Shown piece after piece: positions 24,021-42,439 of a DNA stretch of 64,000 bases. The notes under the pieces are model-generated. The model saw only the letters and a list, made by a program, of their open reading frames with translations. It was not told the DNA's origin and made no database searches. Numbering within the stretch: position 1 is the first letter of the stretch; each line of letters starts with the position of its first letter. The position numbers and the translations under genes are program-made. This DNA comes from Maylandia zebra (taxonomy: Eukaryota; Chordata; Actinopteri; Cichliformes; Cichlidae): positions 36,042,659 through 36,106,658 of the forward strand of contig NC_135170.1 of assembly GCF_041146795.1 (NCBI RefSeq), given 5' to 3'.

Positions 24021-24310
24021 CCAATATCATACCTCTTCTTCCTCATGTCCACTATCATCTCCTTTGTTTTATCAGTGTTGAGGGTGAGGTTGTCCTCACA
24101 CCATGACAGACCGGCCACCTCTCTCCTATAAGCCGCCTCGTCCCCACCAGTGATGCGACCGATCACTGCAGTGTCATCTGCAAACTTCAGTATGATGCAC
24201 AGGGTGTAGAGGGTGGGGCTGAGGACGCAACCCTGTGGAAGTGTTTGTGGTAATGCTGGCTGAAGTCCTGTTGCGATCCTGACACTGTTCTGTAGCCGGT
24301 CACAGAGCGT
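24020..24310 (-). mobile_element. L2/Rex-like LINE reverse-transcriptase fragment
   Basis: Minus-strand translation has [31 protein letters not shown] and NTDKTKEMIVDMRKK, the RT palm of L2-like LINEs; internally decayed and truncated both sides. Confidence 0.8.
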
Positions 24311-26839
24311 GGAGCGCAGCGTGAAAAGTAAATGAATGTGAAGGTTTTCAGTCATGCAGGTCATCGTAGTCTAAGGAGCTCCTTAGAAAAGTAAATGAAC
24401 TTTATTTCAGTGATTTTTCAGCTGAAATCAGTTTTTACAGGAACAGAAAAAATGAGACGATGTTTCAATCATAGAAAACTTTTATTGAGGAACAATGAAC
24501 TCAATCACACATCTGAGCTTCTCGTCATCGACACAGAACGCACACCTTCACTTAAAGGCACCGTGTGACGGCGTCACAGAGCAGCAGCGTGCCTTTGAGA
24601 ACAGGTAAAACAGCGCCCCCTACAGTCAGTCACAGCACTGTCAGGCACTTTAACGCGACAGGTCGGCAGGAAGCGAACGCACAGGTGCAGCCGGCGATCT
24701 GACTCTGGTTTATTGTGTTTGATGACAGGAGATTAAACAGATCTGGGCTTTAATGAGACGTTTCTCTGATTGTTTAGAAAAAACATTTGATGAGGAAATA
24801 AAACATCTTTAGTTTCATTTCTGTTTGGTGAGGTTTATATTTCGTGTCCAGTGTAGTGACAGGTCGCCCGACAAAGACTCAGAATAAAAGTTCCCTCCAG
24901 CCTGCAGTCACCTGCTGTGCTGGGGTGGCAGACATCTTTGCTTCTCCTGAACGTTTAAAAACCTCAGCAGCTCCAGACTTGCAGACAAATATCAGACTGC
25001 ATGATTACAGATTACTCATTAAACCGAACAGTGACCGGGTCGAGATTTCTAAAGGTTTTTTTAATGGATTTTTGGTACTTGGAGCGTCACTGCTGTCATG
25101 GTGAAGAAGACAAACCTCTAAAAAAATATATACATAAATAAAAACTCTCTCACTTTGCTCTGAGGCGACAAACTCAGGACAGGCTGGAGGACACGTTGCA
25201 TCACTGGGGCGAAACGTCCCTTTAAACAGCCGCACGCGAGCCCGTTTTCACTGTTACGATACGATTTTAGTTGCTGTGGTCAGAAAGTTTATGAATAATT
25301 CAAATGAAGCCTCAGCTGATACTCAACAACAAACTAACAGGCTCCTCCCACACGCCACCGCCGTCCACGACCTCTCGGCTGTTCGTCTCTTGATTTTGGC
25401 ACAAAGTAGAAACATCAGCTGAGAGCTGCAGAGGTCCTGCTCTAATGTCATTAGTCTGTTTGGTTCGAACAGGAAGTGTCAGACAGCAGGCAGGAAGTCT
25501 CCGTCTGGCACGTTAAGGCGCTAAGTTGACACCTCCATGACTTCAGCGTCAGGTGGAGAGGAGAGGACCGGGCCTCGGGTCACATCTGGTTCTTAAGACA
25601 GTTTGCAAACAAACGAACAGAAACGAAGCGCCGACCTGAGACGTGGACGCCGCCACCCTCGTCTCTCCAGATAACAGGAAACAGCTGAGACAGAACGCTG
25701 ACCCAGTTTCAGCTCGTGCACGTAGGCAGAAACGAGAGGGTGTGAGGAACATCCCAGCCTGTGGACGTTTATCTAAAACATTCATTAACGGTGTGATCTG
25801 AGCCCACGCTAACGGACGAGGTTCAACACTGTCAGAACAAAATACGTTTATCTAAGACGTGTTTAAAAGCGCCGCTCACGTCCTTCAATCAGGAAACTGT
25901 TTAAAAGGCATCACATCAGAAACTCATCGACCGCATCAGCGCACGAAAGCCAACACCAAAGGACCACCAGCTAACCGTGATGCGCTCTTATTTTGAAAGC
26001 TGAGTCCTTACCAACTAGCTAGGCCTGTCACTTCCTGTCTTGCTGTTGTGGTCGTTTTCGACTTCTTTCAGCTGCTTCTCCAGAGACGATCTCGCCCCAC
26101 AGCTGCACTCCACCTCCTCCATCATGGACCGCAGGTGCCTGTTCTTCCCTCAGGCTCCTCTGAGGGGAAGCTGGGTGGGGGGTGGGTCACCTGCGCACAC
26201 CTGCGCACACCTGCAGCAGGTGGAGAGTGGGAGTCTGTCCATGAGATAAGAGCTCACTGGAGAGGCAGCTGATTACTACATGTTTCATAAAAGGACATCG
26301 AGATCGGTTTGTGTCACGCTGCGTTCGGATCAATCGGGATTTTTAGAAACTTTCTCTGCTACAAACTCAAACTGCAAATGTTCTGTTATAAAAATATTCC
26401 ACTGGAACCTTTGTGAAAACGTCAGGGGGACAATTACAGTCCCTTTAAGACAGCGGCTCCGGAGGCGTTCCCATGTACACCGCCCAAAGCACCAAAGAGC
26501 TCAGATTCACGTAGACGACCAGCGAGTCGACGGCGAGAAACCGGAGACGCTATCAGAGTTTGAAAAGCAGAAAACTGACATTGAAGTTGGAGAAATGGTG
26601 GAAAAGCTGAAGTGCCGGTGAAATCCTGCTCAAAGTGTGACGCCCGCCGGCAGTTCGTTTACAGTTAAACACGCCCCTCAAAAGCCGTCCAGCTCCATAA
26701 ACGCCTCTTCACAGCCTCATCCTTACAGAAGCTACAGAGAAAAGCACAGTGGTGGCAGGTCTCCTCCTCCTCAGGGTTTCACACCTTCAGCGAGACGAGA
26801 AGCAGCTGGAGCCGTAGAGTCACCGCCGCCGGGCGGAGG
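24311..26839 (-). other. jmjd6 3' UTR and downstream flank
   Basis: No coding exon recognised. Candidate poly(A) signals are listed separately. GGGGGGTGGGTCACCTGCGC with duplicated CACCTGCGCA near 26190-26210 is a local direct repeat. Confidence 0.4.
24481..24714 (-). terminator. candidate jmjd6 poly(A) signals
   Basis: On the minus strand AATAAA occurs at 24709-24714 and again at 24481-24486, the first clear hexamers I see downstream of the jmjd6 stop. They would give a 3' UTR of about 2.1-2.4 kb. No transcript evidence. Confidence 0.35.
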
Positions 26840-33771
<6,932 letters not shown>

Positions 33772-34362
33772 TCCTCCGCCCGGCGTGTTTATCTTTGCTC
33801 AGCTAGCTGTCAAGCTAACCCGGTGATACCGCACAAACACATCCAACAGCCTGCGCTCTCACCCGGCTAACTGCGCTGTTCTTACACCTTCTCCGGGTTT
33901 CTCTGATAAAACGACACAGCCACCCGCCGGGTGTGTGATAAACACGTCCTCCGATGTGAGATGGTGGATGAGACAGAACTCTTAAAACCTGCCGGGCGGA
34001 TAAAGTTTGATAAACAGCTAACAGGAGCAGCTAGCTGTTAGCTGTGTGACACAATGCTTTCGCAACTGATTACGCAATTAGCCACCGCCCCTCTGGTAGT
34101 TCATTGGCTACATAAGCTACCGGAAGGTAAGTGTCAATTGGTTGGGCAGTCGAGTGAACCTTCCCGCCCGTGATTTTCATTGGCTGTTTTAACGCCCTCC
34201 TTTCTGTTTTGGTCTGCGCGGAACTAGTTTCCAATGTGGCGTTAGCTGTGGCATGAGGTTTTCAGGGATAATAAAAATATGGGTTTTATACCTAAAAACA
34301 AAGAACTGGACTGATGGCAGGTAGATGTAACAAGGTCAGGTAAAAGCGTGTATGCTTACAGG
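33772..34362. promoter_or_regulatory. jmjd6/mettl23 shared bidirectional promoter
   Basis: The 591 bp between the two divergent start codons. ATTGG (inverted CCAAT) boxes at 34103-34109, 34137-34141 and 34179-34185, a direct CCAAT at 34231-34235, and an ETS-type CCGGAAG at 34120-34126; no obvious TATA box. This set of motifs and the head-to-head layout are typical of bidirectional housekeeping promoters. Confidence 0.7.
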
Positions 34363-34467
34363 ATGGCCGACAGTGGAACCGAAACGCCGAGCATAGCTTA
34401 TAAGGTGTTCACGTTTGAAGACGAGAGGAAAAACGCACGGGAGTCCCTCTGTGTCTCCATACCCGAG
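34363..34467 (+). CDS. mettl23: mettl23 coding exon 1
   Basis: 35 codons, MADSGTETPS start, donor GAG|GTCTGT, phase 0. The bases just before the ATG (GCTTACAG|G) fit an acceptor, and CCGGAAG|GTAAGT at 34120-34132 fits a donor, so a 235-bp 5' UTR intron (34127-34361) is possible. Confidence 0.85.
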
Positions 34468-37400
34468 GTCTGTTCAAACCTGTAAATGTAACATTATACC
34501 GAGTGTATAGCAACAGAAAATACACTCAGAGTGAGAAACTAATGCTTCATTATAAATTAAATTCGTTGTTGTGCTGTTTAGAAATCGACGTGTTAGCTCC
34601 TTAAAAGTTGTCAAATTTAAGTTTTGTACAAATCGAGACTATTGTCACATTTTAAAATCCTCGATTTAATACAGCATACAGGCAATACACAAGCATATTT
34701 GTGTTTAAGTAAAATTTATAACCATTTAACCGGCGTGCTGTTGAATCACGCTTCATTGAAATTAACCATAGGTACATAAATAATACATAAGTTTTAATAC
34801 GATACCTTCGAGTCCTCTGTTTTATTCGGCCTAATATGTTTATTTTTGTAAACTGGACCATCATTGCTGATTTTCCTGGTTTCCTCCATCAGTTATATCA
34901 CAGTAAGTGGAAGGCAGGAGGTAAATAAATGAATCCATAAAGTCAGGTTTCTGTGCGCACACGTTGGATTGACTCATTTGTGATTTGAAAAGCCAGAAAC
35001 TCTAAAAGCCTTGAGTTTCTTAGATGTGGAATCAATTAGGACTACAGCTTTCTGTCACTTTAACAACTGATTAGTTCATTTTCTCAACTTATTATCATTA
35101 CTGGCCAACAGGATATCCGAGGATAACAGTTAACAGATGACTAAAGCCCATCATGTGTTAATTTTGTTCCACAAAACCAAAATTCTTTTGGTGCCTCAGG
35201 TCCTCGACCCGCAGTTCGGCATGTATGTGTGGCCGTGTGCGGTGGTGCTGGCTCAGTATCTGTGGATGCACAGAGAGGAGCTGAGAGGGAAGAAGATGCT
35301 GGAGGTGAGCAGGAGCACACATTCAGACTCACACATGTGGAGATAGGTTACACTGATCCAAAGCATCGCAGAGCTGTCAACGATCCGTCTGAGGAGTCAT
35401 TTGATGTGCAAACATAGATCAGTGGAACCGAATGAGGGTTCGAGGTTATTTTAATTAGACAAACCTTAAATTAATATTTCAGTGAAGACAGTTTAGTTTA
35501 AGGGGTTTAATTAATATGAGTAAAATCACTTTAGGTGCCAAATATAAACCTGAGACTATTAGTAGTGTGTAAGCCACTCTCGTCAGCATCAGAGAAACAC
35601 GTGGTTTAAAGCGAACCAGCTGCAAAGCTGCCTAAAGGAGTCGCGTTAACGCTGTTTCAGCTCAGCGCAGGCGTGAGTCTGCCCGGCGTGGTTGCGGCGC
35701 GGTGCGGTGCCGTGGTGATCCTGTCAGATGCCGCTGACAGACCGGCGTGTTTGGAGAACTGCAGGCGCAGCTGCGAAGCCAACGACCTCAGCGACGTGCC
35801 GGTGGTGGGTGTCAGCTGGGGTGAGATCTCCCCGGACCTCGTCCTGCTCCCCGAGCTGGACGTCATCCTGGGCTCAGACGTCTTCTACGATCCCGAAGGT
35901 TCGCAGCACATTTTCCTGTCAGAAAGCAAAACAAAGTATTCAGACGCCGTCACGCTTTCAAACCTGATTGATAGAAATTTTCTAAAAATGTGTTTTTGAT
36001 TTTGACAATGTTATAGTTGACTTGCATGTAGGTCAAAGGTCAGCTGCATAGTTTGGTCTCCAAAAGTTGATTCTGTTCATCTGGACGTAGCGTAGACATC
36101 ATAGTTTGGTATTTCTTCATTATTTTTATGTAGTTTTAAATTGTTCGGTTGATATTTCAGTGAAGCTGGGCGTGTTTGTAAGTCAGGTGTGAAACAGCTC
36201 TGTCACCTCCTGGACTGAGTCGACCGTCTGTGTTATCAGGGAAGAACAAAGTGCAGTTATTAATATTACTCCACTGTTTATAAAGTGCTCTGCTCCTGTA
36301 TCAGCTTCTCTAAAATCACACTCGTATCTGACTGGACTGTTTTTCTTTGAGGACGTTTAGAAATGTGAAATATATTTCCTGTTGATGCACCAGGATGTAA
36401 AACGATTGTACAAACATTGTTTATGGAGGATGACGAGTTGTTGCCTGTTACAGATTTTGAAGACGTCCTTGTGACCGTTTTTTTCCTGCTGAGAAAAAAC
36501 CCCAAAGCCGAGTTCTGGACGACGTACCAAGTACGAAGGTACGACTGCTCCTCTGTTTCAGTCTGTGGACGAAAACCTTCACCACTCTGATCACTACACG
36601 AGCCTCAGACCCAGTCTGTGCGATTTCAGTGATCAGAAAGTGGCATGAGATTAAAAATTGTTCTTTAAAAAATGATTATAATAATTTTAATTTAAAACTA
36701 CCATTTGAATCATTTTAATGTATTTAGATATTTATTTTAAATAATTTGTTCTTCCACAGCCCACCAGGGGGCAGCAGCTCAGGAATCACTGATGTAAACA
36801 ATCACATTTTTCATTTTCATCTTTTTCAATACAAAAAGAAGAAAACTGAAGCTGCTAAACTTTAATGTGGAAAAGTTTTTCCTTCTGTAGTGTAACAGTC
36901 ACGTAAGGAGCTCTGAGAGACGAAGCACACGCTAACACCCAAAATGTGATCTCATTCATGATAATGTGCGCTCCAGGAACATCCTTCATTACACCAACAA
37001 AAATGACCATATTTACTCTTTTTTATTCTTTTTACTCCATTTTGTAAATACAATTATATTTCATTAAAATGTGCAAAATAACATAAAGTCACCGGACTAA
37101 TTGTACATAATCATGAAAATAAACACTCGGTTGCAGTTATTTAGTGTTTTGTGTTGAAAAAGTCCTATTTTGGTTAAGAAGGAGCCAAAGGAGGTGTCAC
37201 AAAGTCAGACACGTAGCCTGAGGGTTCGATACCGGATCTCTTCTTCAACTGATGACAAAGAGCTGCAGCGGAGCAAACAGAGTTCACAGCTTCTTCTTCG
37301 TGTGTTTCAGCGCCGACTGGTCGATCGAGGTGCTGCTGCACAGGTGGAACCTGAGCTGCATCGAGGTTCAGCTCGACCAGTTTGATGCCGACACACCTGA

Positions 37401-37506
37401 GCTGGCCGGGTCTAATCTGCCCGGCAACCACAGCATCCAGATGATGAAAATCACCCTGAAGACAGAGGATGCTGGACAGAAGGCCGTCCACAGAGCTTCA
37501 CCATAA
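34363..37506 (+). CDS. mettl23: mettl23, class I methyltransferase
   Basis: METTL21-family S-adenosylmethionine-dependent methyltransferase; mammalian METTL23 is linked to GABPA-dependent transcription and reported to methylate histone H3 arginine 17. Five coding exons: 34363-34467, 35200-35304, 35661-35898, 36454-36538, 37311-37506; 729 nt, 242 residues. Phases 0, 0, 1, 2 all match. Landmarks: FGMYVWPCAVVLAQYLW (about 41-58), motif I region MLELSAGVSLPG (about 68-79), ILSDAAD acidic loop after strand 2, DVILGSDVFYDP (post-I/IV region, about 136-147), LVTVFFLLRKNPKAEFWTTY, and the C-terminal DWSIEVLLHRW. The first Gly of the usual E-x-G-x-G motif reads Ser here. Start chosen as the only in-frame ATG before the conserved region. 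Human order and orientation next to jmjd6 are conserved. Confidence 0.93.
35200..35304 (+). CDS. mettl23: mettl23 coding exon 2
   Basis: 35 codons, acceptor GTGCCTCAG, donor GTGAGC, phase 0 to 0. Contains FGMYVWPCAVVLAQYLW, strongly conserved in the family. Confidence 0.93.
35661..35898 (+). CDS. mettl23: mettl23 coding exon 3
   Basis: 238 bp, acceptor GCTGTTTCAG, donor GTTCGC (weak), phase 0 to 1. Carries the remainder of motif I (LSAGVSLPG), the adenosine-binding loop and DVILGSDVFYDPE. Confidence 0.92.
36454..36538 (+). CDS. mettl23: mettl23 coding exon 4
   Basis: 85 bp, acceptor TGTTACAG, donor GTACGA, phase 1 to 2. Codes FEDVLVTVFFLLRKNPKAEF and TTYQVR. Confidence 0.9.
37311..37506 (+). 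CDS. mettl23: mettl23 terminal coding exon
   Basis: 196 bp, acceptor TGTGTTTCAG, phase 2. Codes ADWSIEVLLHRWNLSCIEV, LPGNHSIQMMKI and a short unique tail, TAA at 37504-37506. Confidence 0.92.
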
Positions 37507-37989
37507 CCTCAACCACACCAGCAGCACCCAGGCTAACCAGTGACTCATGGTGTCTGGTCAGACCTGCTGTCAGGGCTGCTTTTCCAGTCCTGACAGGCTG
37601 AAGCTGGAGGCTGTGCTTCCTGCTGTGAGCAGCAGAGGGCAGCGTTTCACCGAACTTGACACCTGAGGTCACAATGATTAAACTTCCTCGTAAGCGAGCC
37701 ATTCCTGCGTGTGGTTTCTTTGTCTTATTCATGAGTTTAACTCTAAATTCACTCATTTTAGTGCAGCAGCTGGTTTTGCAGTTTACACACACGTGTGTGA
37801 ATGATTCTGGTGGATTGCTTAATCTCACCCTCACTAATACAGATGTGGATTCCAGGCCTCACAGTCGTGTTTGCTGTGAGCTAAAGTTCACACACAACAG
37901 CACATTTTAATGTCTCGCACTGTGCCTGACTGTGTACGGCTATATCCAAACCACATGTGATCCGCACATGGATATATATGTTGTATGAT

Positions 37990-37995
37990 AATAAA
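37990..37995 (+). terminator. candidate mettl23 poly(A) signal
   Basis: AATAAA 484 bp after the mettl23 stop, the first good hexamer downstream on the plus strand. Confidence 0.4.
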
Positions 37996-38914
37996 ATGAT
38001 GTTGTTTTGGATTTTGTGTCCAAACCAGAATGAAAACATGTCAGTTAATCTGAAAACTGCTGAGACGATGTTCACTCACCTGACTGCACGCTAACCCAGA
38101 GCCGTGTCAGCAGCTCACAGTCACACTTTAGCTATTACACCAAACTGGAGCTAAATGAGGAAGACTGCAGCCCTTCACAACCAAACAAGTTAATCTGCAG
38201 CAATGCTGTGCTGGTCTGTTGAACAGAGAGCTTGCTGTTCATCTACGTTCACCTTTGGTCACAGACACAGTAGTGACTGAAAGGCCGTCTGAGACGGGAT
38301 GAGGGGGTTTGGGAGGGACTGAGAGTAGCACCACTGCTCCTCCATATCAGCAGAAAGGTGTGTGACCTGAGCAGAGAGAACACAACAACCTGGAGTCACT
38401 GAATTAACCAGACCCTGATTTCTTCATCGGCCTGTTTTATACCACATCAGTGCCCATAGCAACCACTTAGCAACCACATTTCCTGTCTCCACATCTCTGA
38501 TCTCGGTCCATCTATGAGACGGACATGTTCCTCTGCTAACACAGGGAGACGTCTGCAGACACGTCCCACTGTCTGTCTGCATGTTCACATGTGTTTGCTG
38601 CTCAAAGGCACAAGGTCAGGACTTCCTGCACAACAAGTTCAGGCACAAAATCCAAAGCAGAGCTGGTACTTAATACAACACACAATAACAATAACAGTCA
38701 GACATCATTTAGACTGTTTACCAAACTCCTCAGCACGAGCCTGTGGGTTCACATCAGGACAGATGTGACTGTGTTATATGTGCTCATGCTCTGGACTACA
38801 GAACATGCTCTAACATATACTGATACAAGAGTACAAATACTGGATTACATGTGTATAATTATTATATAATATGAATTCCCCATAGAACTCCTCATGGTCT
38901 GCAGTTTCTAGTTA

Positions 38915-39000
38915 GTGCTGTCAAAATTAATGCGATAATGCAAATTAATCCGCCATCACGGTCAATGCGATTAACATTTTTAACACTATTAACCCATCTG
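38915..39000. repeat. dispersed DNA-repeat fragment
   Basis: GTGCTGTCAAAATTAATGCG ... AATGCGATTAACATTTTTAA resembles the widespread fish hAT-type repeat with GTTAACGCG motifs. Only one side is present. Confidence 0.3.
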
Positions 39001-39094
39001 GTGTGCAGAATGACTGAAAATCCCTGAAACGTTTCTGTCAACACTTTTCATCGTTTGAACTACAGCTGGTTAAAATTGGAAATAAAGCGCTGTA

Positions 39095-39590
39095 GTGTAT
39101 CGTCCACCTGGCCTGAACAGCATGTTTTTAAAGTTCAGCGACTTTTTATCCTCGACTTTGAAGCTGTCCAGACTGGTTATAGTCGAGGATTTTAATATAC
39201 ACACTGATGATGACTCTGACCTGTTTGGCAGAGGTTTCCTTAGAGTCATGGATTCTTTTCTTTGTACACAGCATGTGTCTGGCCCTCTGCCTTTGATACT
39301 GTGGACCATCATATTTAGGTTTTGACCTTGACTTTCAGGGCTCTGCATAGACAAGCACCAACATATATCAGTGAACGTCCATACATTCCCAGCAGGTCCC
39401 TGAGGTCATGTGATCAGGGCTTGCTGGTTGTCCAACACACGAGGCTGAAAACAAAAGGCGACAGAGGTTTTGTAACTGTGGCCCCCAGACTGTGGAAGTC
39501 TCTCCCTTTGAGCCTGAGATCTGTGGATCTGTGGTGGCTTTTAAAAAACAGCTAAAACAGAAGTGGAGGACGCAAGAAGAATGAGTTCAG
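39095..39590 (+). mobile_element. internally deleted LINE
   Basis: Endonuclease piece (YRPPGLNSMFLKFSDFLSS, VIVEDFNIHTDD, CTQHVSGP), then only a short RT match FDTVDHHI near 39292-39315, then the C-terminal block (ALHRQAPTYISERPYIP ... VAPRLWKSLPLSLRSVD). Most of RT is missing. Confidence 0.7.
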
Positions 39591-39654
39591 TAAAGTTTGA
39601 CTTGTTTTGATTTGTTTTGCTTAATGCGCCTTATAATCCAAAAAATACGGTAAC

Positions 39655-39980
39655 TTCTACCTTGCTTTAGCATGTCCAGAAGTCCAACTTTTTGTGTGAT
39701 GGTTAGCATCTTCCTCTGCCTCTTGAGTGCTACCGCAGGTGCCTTGCAAGGCATGGAGAAAACGTCAGTACTGCACTTCAGAGTCACACTGCTAAGGATC
39801 GATGTAGTGATTCTGTACTGTACAGGAGAGAGGGCACGGAGGAGATGGACAATGGTCTACAGTCGATCAGGACGCAGAACACAATGATACAAAAAAAATT
39901 ATGCAAAATTGCACACAAAAAATCAGCGAAACAGCGAGGCCGCGAAAGGTGAACCGTGTTATAGCGAGCGACCACAGTAT
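39655..39980 (-). mobile_element. Tigger/pogo-like transposon remnant
   Basis: Minus-strand end GTGGTCGCTCGCTATAACAC followed by CGCGGCCTCGCTGTTTCGCT, then reading KRQRKMLTITQKVGLLDMLK plus QGRSY, the N-terminal CENP-B-like helix-turn-helix of Tigger transposases. Truncated where it meets the LINE at about 39650. Confidence 0.65.
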
Positions 39981-40600
39981 GAGTAAAATTAGCATTGCCA
40001 TAAGAGTGCATATTACATATTAGAGTATAGGTAATGGATTATATATTTCTATACAAGTTCAGGCACGAAAACAATATATATCATATATATCTATATACAG
40101 GTTTAAGACACCGAAGTGTTTCCATCCACAAACATGTGAAAACCGTCTGCACTGAAGCTGAAGCACACATTTGCATTTGTATCAGGAAACAGTCCTGTAG
40201 AAACTCCTAAAGTGAGAACATGGAGTTTATCCAGGAGAACAAACACAAGAAAACCCTGAAACCCAAAAATCCTTTAAAATGAGAACAAACTGTATGAATG
40301 TAGAACAGAGTCTGTGACGGCCAGCAGGATCTAACCTGATCAAACTGATAGATTACCGATCTGTCCAACACACAAAAAGACATTTAAAGACTGTGTGTTA
40401 TCTCACAGATCACCACTGGATGTGAAAGCAGTCACAGGTTAATGAAGATAAAAGTTCACTTAGCATCCAGCAGGTCACTGCAGCAGATCCAGAGTTGGGC
40501 TTCACCTGTTTTTATCCTGTTTCAGTTGTTTCAGACTCACAAGAGGAAACATCGTAAAGCCAAAATATTAGAAACATCATCTGAATCTAACATCTAGTTT

Positions 40601-40606
40601 TTTATT
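40601..40606 (-). terminator. candidate poly(A) signal of the 41-kb GIMAP gene
   Basis: AATAAA on the minus strand about 670 bp past the stop codon. Confidence 0.3.
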
Positions 40607-41273
40607 AACATGTGGCTCATACAAAACCTGAACCCTAAACTCTGGTGACCTGGTGAATGTTCAGTTGTATATAATAATGTACAATGATGATGTGTTCATG
40701 TACAAAAAGCTCCCATCTGGCAGGGTGGTGGTGGAGTCCCACAGCGTGGAGCTCAGAGCCTCCATTCATTCAGCTGCTTTTGGAAACTCGTACAATCGAG
40801 CTCTGAGACGTCAGCAGCAGATCCAAACACCGCGGTCGTTCTCCTCCTCATCACTCTCTGCTGAGCGCCTCACAGACTTTCTTTTAGATGCTCCAACACA
40901 GCTAAACATCTGGTTCTGGTCAGGTTTCCAGACTGTCCACTTCCTGTGATATATTCACACCTGACATGAGTCATTATTATGAGACATTGTCTCCTGTGAG
41001 TGGTACTTTCATCAGGTGGAAACCTGCTTCCAAAAGGAAAGTGATGTTCTGTTTTAGGTTTGTTTCCCAGTAATGAAAGTATCCAGTAATCGTGTTGCCC
41101 TCCCCTCCACCAACACCGAAGCACCCATGGTAGTTAGTACTTATTTCACTGTAAACTACTCTGCAAACCACTGACTCTGTCTTAAAAACCCTTCCTGAAA
41201 TATGAAAATTAGATGTGGTTAACTCAGTTTGAAGAGCTTAACTAAATCAAAATCCCCCAGTAGGACTAAAAAC

Positions 41274-42103
41274 TCACTTTTTGCAGCATTTCTCAGTGAG
41301 CATTTTGGCCTTCATCGCTAAAGCTGTTGTTCCCATCAACAGTACTGAACCCCCTAAAGCTCCCAGTAAAGCTCCCGATGTAGACGTCAGCTCACCACCT
41401 CCAAGTAAATATCCCCCCACAGATCCCAAAATGATTCCCACCAATCCAGTCCTTTCCAGAAGCGCACGCCTGCCTGTTGTTTCTGCTGTTTTTGGTTTTT
41501 CGTCCTGCTCGTCCGGTTTTCCAGCCTCTTGGAGCATGTCAGGAGTGTAGAAGTAATCTTTTCCCATCGGTGTTATCTTCTTCAGCAGCTCGGTGACCTG
41601 AGCAGGACTTTTGTCTTCAATGTTAAAAGCAAAATATCTCCACTGGCACTGCTCAATGAGTTCCCTGAAATCCTTACTCTCGATCATAGCCTCCTGTATG
41701 TTAGCTTCATAGTCTTCATCTTCATTTCTATGGGTGAACACCACTGTTGTGTAGGCCAATGCACGTCTGCCAAAGGTGCGCACAAAAACCTCCAGTACCT
41801 CTAATTCTTCAGAGGTGATCATACCGAACCTCAGCACCAGCAGGAACACATGAGGACCAGGACTGGCAAGATCAATGGATCGCTTGATCTCGTTCACCAG
41901 CTCATCTTCATGTTTTCCAGGTTTAAACAGACCTGGAGTATCAACAACAGCCACTTTTTGACCTTCCACAGTGCTGTGGGATTTCTGTGTGCGATCTTTG
42001 GACGAATCCTTTGAGGTGAAAGTCTCTGTGTTCCCCATGATGATGTTTCCTAGAGTACTTTTACCAACCCTGGTCTTCCCAAACAGCACGATCCTCAGGT
42101 CAT
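41274..42103 (-). CDS. GIMAP-family GTPase, main exon; upstream exon not identified
   Basis: AIG1/GIMAP GTPase, a family of septin-like GTPases of vertebrate immune cells. The exon has an acceptor TTCCAACAG and then 276 codons including the stop. Seen in the exon: P-loop GKTRVGKST at exon residues 8-16, G3 DTPGLF at 54-59, GIMAP-type conserved box FGRRALAYTTVVFT followed by the atypical G4-like HRNEDED, and a hydrophobic Gly-rich C-terminus (GLVGIILGSVGGYLLGGGEL ... GALLGALGGSVLLMG) ending in KCCKK, which could anchor it to a membrane. No ATG precedes the P-loop within this exon, so a short upstream coding exon ending in phase 1 (as in the neighbour at 52.9 kb) is required. I could not place it. 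Otherwise intact. Exact GIMAP number cannot be assigned. Confidence 0.85.
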
Positions 42104-42439
42104 CTGTTGGAAGAATATTAGTATGTGAGAACTGTCCCAGTCACCATCTCATAAATCATAAAGCAGCTGCGAGGAAGGAAATATAAAACATGAAGGCAGG
42201 AGGAATGAACAATCAGCGTTTATTAACAAGGAAACACAAAGTCTAAGGAGCTTAGAAATTCTCAAAAGAGGATCCTCTCTTTTGAGGATGCCAATGTTCA
42301 CATTTTGGACAGAGAGGACAGATGGTTTGAAAGAGGAGTGAAAGAAGCCATCTATGTCCACTGTGAGCGACCATCTTTGAACAGAGGCGGTGGTTTACGA
42401 CACCAACTCTCTGCCATCTATCTCCAGTTTTGAGATCCC

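Larger units (their letters stand above)
37507..41273. other. mettl23 3' flank and synteny break
   Basis: Contains LINE and Tigger remnants (listed) and no SRSF2 or MFSD11 coding sequence, which follow METTL23 in human. Confidence 0.5.
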
